Of a stretch of DNA of 34,735 nucleotides, positions 15,667 to 22,139 are shown piece by piece (the first letter of the stretch is position 1; each line of letters begins with the position of its first letter). The stretch comes from Bradyrhizobium sp. GTDB lineage: Bacteria > Pseudomonadota > Alphaproteobacteria > Rhizobiales > Xanthobacteraceae. The DNA lies in contig JAQGKC010000241.1 of the NCBI GenBank assembly GCA_028290305.1, positions 1 to 34,735 of the forward strand, given 5' to 3'. Position numbers and translations under genes: made by a program. The notes under the pieces were generated by a model, which saw nothing but the letters and a program-made list of their open reading frames with translations, searched no databases and was not told where the DNA came from.

Positions 15667-16674
15667 ATGGCGATAAAGCTGATACGAGGCACGCTTAACC
15701 TGTTGAAATGGTCCCTTTGCGCCGTCGGCGCCGTAGCGCTGCTAGTCACCGCGCTTGTCGCTACCCCCTTGGAGCGACCTCCCGAAATGCGCTCCGTCTC
15801 GGAGTCTCGTAACGGCGTCGACTTCTCGACCTTGCCTGCGGTCGAGCGGTTTCAGGCGCGCGACGGCACGATGCTCGGCTTCCGCCATTACCCTGCTCAC
15901 GGCCCGATCACCGGCCGCGGAGCGATTTTCATTCATGGTTCCTCCGGCTCCACTGGGACCGTCAACCACGCGCTGACGGCGGCCCTGGCGGCGCGAGGCG
16001 TGGAAACCTGGGCGATCGATATTCGCGGCCACGGCGCTTCCGGCACGCGCGGCGACATCGGCTATGTGGGCCAGCTTGAGGATGATCTCGCCGACTTCGT
16101 CGCTTTCATCCGCAAGGCTGCGCCCGACTTGCCGTTGACCCTGATCGGCCACTCTGCCGGCGGCGGCTTCGCGCTTCGCGTCGCGGGCTCGCCGATCCAG
16201 GGCCTGTTCGTCCGCACCGTGCTGCTGGCACCCTATCTTGGCTATGACGCTCCCACCAACCGGCCGCATTCCGGCGGCTGGGCCGGCGCCGACGTGCCCC
16301 GCGTTTTGGGACTATTGGCGCTGCGCAAGATCGGCATCAATTGCTGCGAGGCGCTGCCGACACTCGCCTTTGCGGTGCCGCCGAATTCGGAAAATATCCT
16401 GGTGCCGGTCTATTCCGACCGGCTGATGCGCAATTTTGCCACGCGGGGCTATCGCACCGATCTCGCGGCCGCGACCAAGCCACTCACAATTATCTCAGGT
16501 GCCGACGACGAAATGATGCTCGCGGATAAATATGCGGAGGCAGTCCATGGGGTCGCGCCTTCCGTCGACGTCAAGCTGATCGATGGCGTCAATCACATGG
16601 GCATTGTCTCCGTGCCGAAGGCAGTGTCGGCCATCGCCGACGACGTCGCCACGCGCGGAGTGGGGCAATCATGA
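15667..16674 (+). CDS. Membrane-anchored alpha/beta hydrolase (monoacylglycerol-lipase-like)
   Basis: Serine hydrolase with an uncleaved N-terminal membrane anchor (about residues 13-32, LKWSLCAVGAVALLVTALVA), so the catalytic domain probably faces the periplasm. The 335-residue product has GAIFIHGSSGSTG (oxyanion loop), WAIDIRGHGASG, the nucleophile elbow LIGHSAGGGFALRV, LTIISGADDEMM with the probable acid, and GVNHMGIV with the catalytic His, the order seen in lysophospholipase/monoacylglycerol-lipase-like proteins. The substrate is unknown. Its stop overlaps the next start as ATGA. With the membrane protein and winged-helix regulator downstream it forms a three-gene operon behind a promoter with a palindromic operator. 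Confidence 0.85.
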   Translation: MAIKLIRGTLNLLKWSLCAVGAVALLVTALVATPLERPPEMRSVSESRNGVDFSTLPAVERFQARDGTMLGFRHYPAHGPITGRGAIFIHGSSGSTGTVNHALTAALAARGVETWAIDIRGHGASGTRGDIGYVGQLEDDLADFVAFIRKAAPDLPLTLIGHSAGGGFALRVAGSPIQGLFVRTVLLAPYLGYDAPTNRPHSGGWAGADVPRVLGLLALRKIGINCCEALPTLAFAVPPNSENILVPVYSDRLMRNFATRGYRTDLAAATKPLTIISGADDEMMLADKYAEAVHGVAPSVDVKLIDGVNHMGIVSVPKAVSAIADDVATRGVGQS

Positions 16675-17222
16675 TCGGCGGCAAAGAGGCCTCCGAGGCG
16701 CTGGCCGAGATCAACGACATCGTCCAACGCGTCCGGCAGTCACGGATCTACTATCTCAATAGCCTGATCATGGTCCTGTGGGGCGTGCTGGTGTTCGCCG
16801 GCAATGTCGCGACCTGGCTCTCGCCGCGCTATGGCGGTTACATCTGGATCACCGTCGATATTGCGGGAGTCGTCGGTCTGTTTGCGATCAGCGTTTTAAC
16901 CTATTCCCGCATGGGCGTGCGTACCTTCGATGTCCGGATGTTGGTGACGTTCCTGTTGTTCTTTGCTTTCGGGCACTTCTGCTCGAACGTGCTCGGTCAT
17001 TTCACGCCGCGCCAGCAGGGAGCGTTCTGGCCGATTTATTTCATGCTGTTCTATACGATTGCAGGGCTCTGGTTCGGCTATGCCTTTGTCGCGATTGGTG
17101 TCGGGATCACCGCGTTGACGCTGGTCGGCTATTTCTACATTGGCGAGGCGTTCCCGCTGTGGATGGCGGTGGTCAATGGCGGCGGGCTCATTCTGGGCGG
17201 TCTCTGGATGCGCCGGAGCTGA
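16671..17222 (+). CDS. Unrecognised six-helix membrane protein
   Basis: A 183-residue polytopic membrane protein I cannot place in a named family. After a soluble 28-residue N-terminus (KEASEALAEINDIVQRVRQS, a probable amphipathic helix) there are six likely membrane segments at about 30-50, 56-77, 90-107, 119-135, 137-156 and 161-180. A short loop HFTPRQQ connects helices 3 and 4. Histidines at 102 and 110 flank Cys104 in or near helix 3 (GHFCSNVLGHF). It starts inside the stop of the hydrolase gene (ATGA) and is followed three bases later by the regulator gene. The regulator may respond to something it handles. Confidence 0.75.
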   Translation: MIGGKEASEALAEINDIVQRVRQSRIYYLNSLIMVLWGVLVFAGNVATWLSPRYGGYIWITVDIAGVVGLFAISVLTYSRMGVRTFDVRMLVTFLLFFAFGHFCSNVLGHFTPRQQGAFWPIYFMLFYTIAGLWFGYAFVAIGVGITALTLVGYFYIGEAFPLWMAVVNGGGLILGGLWMRRS

Positions 17223-17225
17223 TCG

Positions 17226-17531
17226 ATGGCTGAGCTCGACGACATCATCCACCAGCCGCTGCGGCTGAAAATCATGGCCGCGCTGAACGCGTTGCCCGGC
17301 GGGGTGGGACTTGAATTCTCCCGGCTGAAAAAGCTGACCGGCGCCACCGACGGTAATCTCGGCGCCCATATCGAGACGCTGGCGAAGGCCGGCTACGTGG
17401 CGGTCGAAAAGGCTTTCGTCGGCAAAAAACCGCAGACCACGGTGACCGCCACCGCCGCCGGGCGCGGCGCGTTCGCCCGCCATGTCGCGACGCTGCAGGA
17501 AATCATCGCGGCCTCGGCGCGGCAGCCCTAG
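17226..17531 (+). CDS. Winged-helix transcriptional regulator (HTH_34 / ArsR-MarR-like)
   Basis: A 101-residue single-domain DNA-binding protein. HQPLRLKIMAALNALPGGVGLEFSRLKKLTGATDGNLGAHIETLAKAGYVAVEKAF covers helix 1, helix 2, the recognition helix (TDGNLGAHIETL, about 40-51) and the start of the wing, closely following the winged-helix family exemplified by HTH_34 proteins. The KKPQTTVTATAAGRGAFARHVATL segment completes the wing and a C-terminal helix usable for dimerisation. There are no cysteine pairs or other visible metal site. It lies three bases after the membrane-protein gene and is a good candidate to bind the operator at 15618-15640, giving autoregulation; this is inference. Confidence 0.85.
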   Translation: MAELDDIIHQPLRLKIMAALNALPGGVGLEFSRLKKLTGATDGNLGAHIETLAKAGYVAVEKAFVGKKPQTTVTATAAGRGAFARHVATLQEIIAASARQP

Positions 17532-17538
17532 CTCTCTG

Positions 17539-17652
17539 CCGTCATTCCGGGGCGCGCGGGAGCACGAACCCGGAATCTCGACCTGAGGGTGCGCTATCGC
17601 CAAACAATCTCGGGATTCCGAATCGGCGCAGGCGCGCCGTCCGGAATGACGG
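17539..17652. repeat. Palindromic intergenic repeat, family B (CCGTCATTCCGG ends)
   Basis: Outer inverted ends CCGTCATTCCGG (17539-17550) and CCGGAATGACGG (17641-17652) are perfect 12-base complements. An inner pair CGGAATCTCG / CGGGATTCCG adds a second stem, so a long cruciform or RNA hairpin is possible. It lies between the regulator gene and purD. Elements ending in GTCATTCCGG are familiar from Bradyrhizobium-type genomes. No open reading frame is credible inside. Confidence 0.85.
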
Positions 17653-17724
17653 TGACCCCCCTTGCAGGCAAAGGGAGATTTGTGCGACCGACACGGGTCT
17701 TACCTTTCTCTTCGAGCTGTCCTT

Positions 17725-19014
17725 ATGAACATCCTTCTGCTCGGTTCCGGCGGCCGCGAACACGCTTTGGCGTGGAAGATCGCCGCGTCGCCTTTGGTGA
17801 CGAAGCTCTGGTGCGCGCCGGGCAATGCCGGCATCGCGCGAGAGGCCGAGTGCGTGGCGCTCGATATCGCCGACCATGCCGCGGTGATCGATTTCTGCAA
17901 ACGCAACGCGGTGGATCTTGTCGTGGTTGGCCCGGAAACCCCGCTTGCGGCGGGGATCGTCGATGATCTCGCCAGCGCCGGCATCAAGGCGTTCGGGCCG
18001 AGCAAGCAGGCCTCGCAGCTTGAGGGATCCAAGGGGTTCACCAAGGCACTCTGCACCGAATTCGGCATTCCGACCGGCGCCTATGGCCGCTTCACCAATG
18101 CGGCCGATGCGCTGGCCTATGTCCGCGCCCACGGCGCGCCGATCGTGGTCAAGGCGGACGGGCTTGCGGCGGGCAAGGGCGTGGTCGTGGCGCAGACGCT
18201 CGGCGAGGCCGAAGACGCCATCGCCAGAATGTTCGATGGGGCGTTCGGCGCGGCCGGCGCCGAAGTGGTGATCGAGGAATTTCTCTCCGGCCGCGAGATC
18301 AGCTTTTTTGCGTTGTCCGACGGTGAGACCGCGATCGCACTTGCTTCCGCACAAGACCACAAGCGTGTGTTCGATCACGACCAGGGACCAAACACCGGCG
18401 GCATGGGCGCCTATTCGCCGACGCCGTTCGTGACGCCGGAAATCCACGCCGAGATCATGGCGAAGATCATTGTTCCGACGGTGGCCGGCATGAAGGCGCG
18501 CGGCACGCCGTTTCGCGGCGTGCTGTATGCCGGCGTGATGCTGACGCCGGACGGCCCGAAACTGTTCGAATACAATGTCCGCTTCGGCGATCCGGAATGC
18601 CAGGTGCTGATGCTGCGGATGATGTCGGATATCGTGCCGGCCATGCTGGCGTCCTGCGACGGGCAGTTGAAGAATTTTGATCTGCGCTGGTATCCGGAAT
18701 CCGCGTTGACGGTGGTGATGGCCGCGAAGGGCTATCCCGGTGACTATGCCAAGGGCACCCGCATCGAAGGACTCGATGACGCCGCCAAAATCGAGGGTGT
18801 CGAGATATTCCATGCTGGCACGACATCGATGGACGGGCACATTCTCGCCAATGGCGGCCGCGTGCTCAACGTCTGCGCGTCGGGAAAATCGGTCGCCGAG
18901 GCGCAGCAGCGCGCCTACGAAGCTGCCGACCGCATCCAATGGCCCGACGGATTCTGCCGCCGCGACATCGGCTGGCAGGCGGTGGAGCGGGAGCGAGAAA
19001 ACAAGAACGATTGA
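17725..19014 (+). CDS. purD: Phosphoribosylamine--glycine ligase (GAR synthetase)
   Basis: ATP-grasp enzyme of purine synthesis joining phosphoribosylamine and glycine. The 429-residue product begins [18 protein letters not shown], the family N-terminus, which sets the start at 17725 despite an upstream in-frame start at 17662. Other landmarks are [34 protein letters not shown] (about 95-112), the ATP-grasp [58 protein letters not shown] with metal ligands, and a C-terminal domain ending [15 protein letters not shown]. It is flanked by palindromic repeats on both sides and looks monocistronic. Confidence 0.97.
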   Translation: MNILLLGSGGREHALAWKIAASPLVTKLWCAPGNAGIAREAECVALDIADHAAVIDFCKRNAVDLVVVGPETPLAAGIVDDLASAGIKAFGPSKQASQLEGSKGFTKALCTEFGIPTGAYGRFTNAADALAYVRAHGAPIVVKADGLAAGKGVVVAQTLGEAEDAIARMFDGAFGAAGAEVVIEEFLSGREISFFALSDGETAIALASAQDHKRVFDHDQGPNTGGMGAYSPTPFVTPEIHAEIMAKIIVPTVAGMKARGTPFRGVLYAGVMLTPDGPKLFEYNVRFGDPECQVLMLRMMSDIVPAMLASCDGQLKNFDLRWYPESALTVVMAAKGYPGDYAKGTRIEGLDDAAKIEGVEIFHAGTTSMDGHILANGGRVLNVCASGKSVAEAQQRAYEAADRIQWPDGFCRRDIGWQAVERERENKND

Positions 19015-19019
19015 TTTTG

Positions 19020-19106
19020 CCGTCATGCCCGGCCTTGTGCCGGGCATCCACGTCTTTCTTCCACCGTCCCAAGACGTGGATGGCCGGGACAAGCCCGGCC
19101 ATGACG
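19020..19106. repeat. Long near-perfect hairpin repeat, family C
   Basis: Arms of about 34 bases: CGTCATGCCCGGCCTTGTGC... at the left and its near-complement ending ...CAAGCCCGGCCATGACG at the right. They differ at only a few positions and meet around CCACGTC/GACGTGG (loop TTTCTTCCACCGTCCCAA). It begins six bases after the purD stop and ends 24 bases before the 3' end of the convergent acyl-CoA dehydrogenase gene, a place where a bidirectional mRNA-end structure would be useful. No T-run follows. Confidence 0.88.
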
Positions 19107-19129
19107 AATGATGCTGTCAGAACAGCTCT

Positions 19130-20362
19130 TCAAATCAAATCGCCACCCGCGGCCGACGCCGTGGTGCCGTGCTTTCGAAAAGCCTTGATGACGTTGCGGC
19201 CGACTTTCCATTTGTGCACTTCGTCGGGGCCGTCGACCAGCCGCTGCGAGCGGACCTGCGTGTACCATTTGGCCAGGACGGTATCCTGGCTGTAGCCGAG
19301 CGCGCCGTGCAACTGGATCGCGGTATCGATCACCTTGTGGACCATATGGGCCAGGAACACCTTGGCGATCGAGTTTTCCTGCGTCAGGTCCATGCCTTTC
19401 TCGGCCTTGTAGGCGATGTGCAGCAGCATCAGCCGCGCCATGTAGAGCTCGCTGGCGCAATCGGCCAGCATGAACTGCACGGCCTGGCGGTCGGCGAGCA
19501 GCACGCCGAAGGTCGAACGCTCCGTCACGCGTTTGGTCGCCATGTCGAGCGCGCGCTGGGCTTTTGCGATGTTGTGCATGCCGTGGCGCAACCGGCCGTA
19601 GGCCAGGCGGTGCTGACCCATGTTGAAGCCATTGCCTTCGCCGCCCAGCAGATTTTCCGCGGGCACCTTGAGATCCCTGATCTCGATTTCGGAATGGCCG
19701 CCGTGGAGCACGTCCGCATGCGGGCCCTCTATTGCCATGTTCGCGACGTTGCGCTTGATCTTGTAGCCGGGGTTCGGCAATTCCACGATGAAGGTTGAAA
19801 ACTGCTTGTGGCGCGGCGCATCCGGATCGGTCTTGGCCATCACCAGCGCCATGTCTGCAACGCTGGCGGATGAGGAAAACCACTTCTCGCCATTGAGAAT
19901 GTAGTTCGCATTGCCGTCCTTGTCGGCACGGGTCTGCATGCCGGTGGCGTCGGCGCCTGATGCCTTTTCGGTCATTGAAAAGCAGATGCGCTTGTCGCCG
20001 TTGAGCAGGGGTTTGAGGAATTTTTCCTTCTGATAGTCCGTGCCATGCGCAAGAATCGTCATCATCGACGCATCGTCGGGCCCCTGCGTGTTCATCGACA
20101 GCGCGCCAAGCGAACTTTCGCCGAGCTCCATCTGCACCAGCGCGTTGGCGAGCGGGCCGAGGCCCATGCCGCCATATTCCTTGGGAATGAACGGACACCA
20201 TAGTCCCTGCGCGCGCGCCTTGGTCCGCAGTTTGCCCAGCACTTCGTCGAGCGGCTTCGAGTCCAGTTCCTTTTCCGCGGGGATGCATTCTTCCCGCACC
20301 CATTGGCGGACTTTTTCGCGGATCGCCTTGGCTTCGGCGGGGACTTCGAAATCGATCGACAT
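19130..20362 (-). CDS. Acyl-CoA dehydrogenase family protein (ACAD10/11-like)
   Basis: FAD-dependent alpha,beta-dehydrogenation of an acyl-CoA, with electrons passed to electron-transfer flavoprotein. The 410-residue protein has the N-terminal helical domain ([24 protein letters not shown]), the FAD/acyl contact region [18 protein letters not shown] near 150, [20 protein letters not shown], and the C-terminal helical domain with [22 protein letters not shown], a [23 protein letters not shown] region, and [19 protein letters not shown]. The start is ATG 20362 after CGAGGAAACCCCA. It is transcribed divergently from the fluoroacetate-dehalogenase homologue, so the pair may share control. Chain-length specificity cannot be told. 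Confidence 0.9.
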   Translation of the reverse strand: MSIDFEVPAEAKAIREKVRQWVREECIPAEKELDSKPLDEVLGKLRTKARAQGLWCPFIPKEYGGMGLGPLANALVQMELGESSLGALSMNTQGPDDASMMTILAHGTDYQKEKFLKPLLNGDKRICFSMTEKASGADATGMQTRADKDGNANYILNGEKWFSSSASVADMALVMAKTDPDAPRHKQFSTFIVELPNPGYKIKRNVANMAIEGPHADVLHGGHSEIEIRDLKVPAENLLGGEGNGFNMGQHRLAYGRLRHGMHNIAKAQRALDMATKRVTERSTFGVLLADRQAVQFMLADCASELYMARLMLLHIAYKAEKGMDLTQENSIAKVFLAHMVHKVIDTAIQLHGALGYSQDTVLAKWYTQVRSQRLVDGPDEVHKWKVGRNVIKAFRKHGTTASAAGGDLI

Positions 20363-20464
20363 TGGGGTTTCCTCGTTCTGGTTCTTGATGATTGGGCTTG
20401 TAGGATGGCATATATCTGAGACGAGCCAGCGGCAACGACAAACAAAGTTTAAAGCACGAGCCAT

Positions 20465-20490
20465 CGTCATCCCTGGCTTCACGGATGACG
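20465..20490. promoter_or_regulatory. Inverted repeat in the divergent acyl-CoA dehydrogenase/dehalogenase spacer
   Basis: CGTCATCC (20465-20472), ten bases, GGATGACG (20483-20490): a perfect 8-base inverted repeat 32 bases before the dehalogenase ATG. It could be an operator or a 5' leader hairpin. A fragment of a CGTCAT-ended repeat is also possible, since related ends close two nearby repeats. Confidence 0.35.
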
Positions 20491-20522
20491 TCAGGTTTGG
20501 ACCGCCAAGGAGTACCCGACTC

Positions 20523-21458
20523 ATGCCTGATCTCGCCGACCTGTTTCCCGGCTACGACTCCAAATGGATCAACACCAAATCCGGGCGCATCTTCGCCCGC
20601 GTCGGTGGCAAGGGGCCGCTGCTGTTGCTGCTGCATGGCTTTTCGTCGACCCATGTGATGTGGCACCAGGTCGCGCCGCAGCTTGCGGACAAGTTCACGC
20701 TGATCATCGCAGACCTGCCGGGCTATGGCTGGTCGGATATGCCGGAGAGCGACAAGGATCATACGCCCTACACCAAGCGCGCGATGGCGCAGACGATGGT
20801 GGAAGTGATGGAACAACTCGGCTATGTGCATTTCGCGCTCGCCGGGCATGATCGCGGTGGCCGCGTTGCCTATCGACTCGCGCTCGATCATCCCGGCCGG
20901 CTGTCGCAGCTTGCGGTGCTGGATATTCTGCCGACCTATGATTATTGGCAGAAGATGGATCGTCTCTATGCGCTGAAAATCTATCACTGGACGTTCCTGG
21001 CGCAGCCTTATCCGCTGCCGGAAACGCTGATCGGCGGCAATCCGGATTTTTTCCTCAAGCAGAAGATGGCAAGCCAGACCAAATCAAAAAATCTCGACGC
21101 CATCGACCCGCGCGCGCTGGAGCATTATCTCGCGCCGTTCCGCGATCCCTCCAGGGTGCATGCGATGTGCGAGGATTATCGCGCCGGCGCCTATGCCGAT
21201 TACGAGATCGACAAAAAAGATCACGACGCTGGAAAGAAGATTACGATCCCGATGCTGGCGCTATGGGGCGACGTCGGCATCGCGCGTGCCGCGGCCACGC
21301 CGCTCGACACCTGGAAAACCTGGGCGACCAACGTATCGGGCGCGCCGATCGATTCCGGACATTTCCTGACCGAGGAAAATCCGGATGCGACCGCGAAAGC
21401 GTTGCTGGCGTTTTTCAAGGCGTCGCAAGCTCAAGTTTCGTCATTGCGAGGAGCGTAG
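20523..21458 (+). CDS. Fluoroacetate/haloacetate dehalogenase homologue (alpha/beta hydrolase)
   Basis: Hydrolyses the carbon-halogen bond of haloacetates through an aspartyl ester. The 311-residue product has every residue described for the Rhodopseudomonas palustris enzyme RPA1163, at the same numbers: nucleophile Asp110 and Arg111 in GHDRGGRV, Arg114, acid Asp134, halide-pocket His155, Trp156 and Tyr219 (IYHWTF, CEDYR), and His280 in DSGHFL. The N-terminus [10 protein letters not shown] also matches, fixing the start at 20523 with AAGGAG upstream. The in-frame ATG further upstream runs through the divergent gene and is not used. The last residues (SSLRGA) and stop codon come from the family D repeat that starts at 21439. 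The natural substrate may be a different haloacid. Confidence 0.92.
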   Translation: MPDLADLFPGYDSKWINTKSGRIFARVGGKGPLLLLLHGFSSTHVMWHQVAPQLADKFTLIIADLPGYGWSDMPESDKDHTPYTKRAMAQTMVEVMEQLGYVHFALAGHDRGGRVAYRLALDHPGRLSQLAVLDILPTYDYWQKMDRLYALKIYHWTFLAQPYPLPETLIGGNPDFFLKQKMASQTKSKNLDAIDPRALEHYLAPFRDPSRVHAMCEDYRAGAYADYEIDKKDHDAGKKITIPMLALWGDVGIARAAATPLDTWKTWATNVSGAPIDSGHFLTEENPDATAKALLAFFKASQAQVSSLRGA

Positions 21459-21519
21459 CGACGAAGCAATCCAGTCCTCGGATGTGGCTCTGGATTGCTT
21501 CGCTTCGCTCGCAATGACG
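21439..21519. repeat. Palindromic repeat, family D, overlapping the 3' end of the dehalogenase gene
   Basis: Ends CGTCATTGCGAG (21439-21450) and CTCGCAATGACG (21508-21519) are perfect complements. A second pair GAAGCAATCCAG / CTGGATTGCTTC encloses a short loop. The element begins 20 bases inside the dehalogenase reading frame and supplies its TAG stop (21456-21458). CGTCATTGCGAGNAGC-type hairpins are widespread in many bacterial genomes, including Bradyrhizobium. Confidence 0.88.
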
Positions 21520-21533
21520 TGAAAAGGCCGCCT

Positions 21534-21980
21534 CTATCGCCGCGCCTTGAAAAATTCCTGCAGCAGCGTTGCCGCTTCGCTCTCGCCGACCGCCGAATAG
21601 ACTTCGGGGACGTGATGGCAGGTCGGCGAGGCGAAGAACCGCACGCCTGACTCCACGGCGCCACCCTTGGGATCAGCCGCGCCATAATACAGCCGTCGGA
21701 TCCGCGCCAACGAGATCGCGCCGGCGCACATCGTGCACGGTTCCAGCGTGACGTAGAGGTCGCAATCGATCAGCCGCTCGCTGCCGACGACATCGGTGGC
21801 CTGCCGGATGGCAAGGATTTCGGCATGCGCGGTCGGATCGCGGTCGGTCAAGGTGCGGTTTCCGGCCCCCGCGATGACCTCGTTGTTAAGCACGATGACG
21901 CATCCGATCGGCACTTCGCCGGATTTTCCGGCGTTTTCGGCTGCTTTCAGGGCCAAATCCATGAAAGATGGTGCGCTCAT
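21534..21980 (-). CDS. tadA: tRNA-specific adenosine deaminase TadA
   Basis: Deaminates the wobble adenosine (A34) of tRNA-Arg(ACG) to inosine. The 148-residue protein has the zinc and proton-shuttle motif HAE at 52-54 (PTAHAEILAIR) and the second zinc motif PCTMC at 81-85 (LEPCTMCAGAI). VPIGCVIVLNNEVIAGAGN precedes them and a KGGAVESGV segment follows, as in TadA rather than in cytosine or guanine deaminases. The ATG at 21980 has ACGAGGC upstream. It is divergent from rluB, and its 3' end faces the family D repeat 15 bases away. Confidence 0.95.
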   Translation of the reverse strand: MSAPSFMDLALKAAENAGKSGEVPIGCVIVLNNEVIAGAGNRTLTDRDPTAHAEILAIRQATDVVGSERLIDCDLYVTLEPCTMCAGAISLARIRRLYYGAADPKGGAVESGVRFFASPTCHHVPEVYSAVGESEAATLLQEFFKARR

Positions 21981-22023
21981 GCCTCGTATCGCCCGTAAAA
22001 GTCTGGTACTGAATGTGTCTTCA

Positions 22024-22057
22024 GCAAAAGTGGATACCCGTTTTGCGTGAGAATGCG
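22024..22057. repeat. Fragment related to the 28138-28196 repeat
   Basis: GCAAAAGTGGATACCCGTTT followed by TGCGTGAGAATGCG aligns with GCGAAGTGGATACCGGTTCG and CGTGAAGAAAACGCG of the family F repeat, with scattered changes. It lies in the tadA-rluB divergent spacer. No complete stem remains. Confidence 0.5.
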
Positions 22058-22139
22058 CCTCGAGCCAAGAGCGCGCGTTGTCGCCATTCCAACCGTCCGC
22101 ATCAGCCTGATCGCCATTTCATCTACAGTGAGACCTTTC

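Noticed and set aside
17542..19092. 516-codon open frame antisense to purD
   Set aside because: It covers purD end to end on the other strand, has the His/Arg/Gly-rich composition of a reverse frame of a high-GC gene, and has no family motif, while purD has all of its motifs.
20040..20522. Upstream extension of the dehalogenase reading frame
   Set aside because: It runs antisense through the divergent acyl-CoA dehydrogenase gene; [10 protein letters not shown] matches the known N-terminus.
19023..20987. 654-codon minus-strand frame across the acyl-CoA dehydrogenase and dehalogenase genes
   Set aside because: A shadow frame; both genes beneath it have complete catalytic motifs in their own frames.
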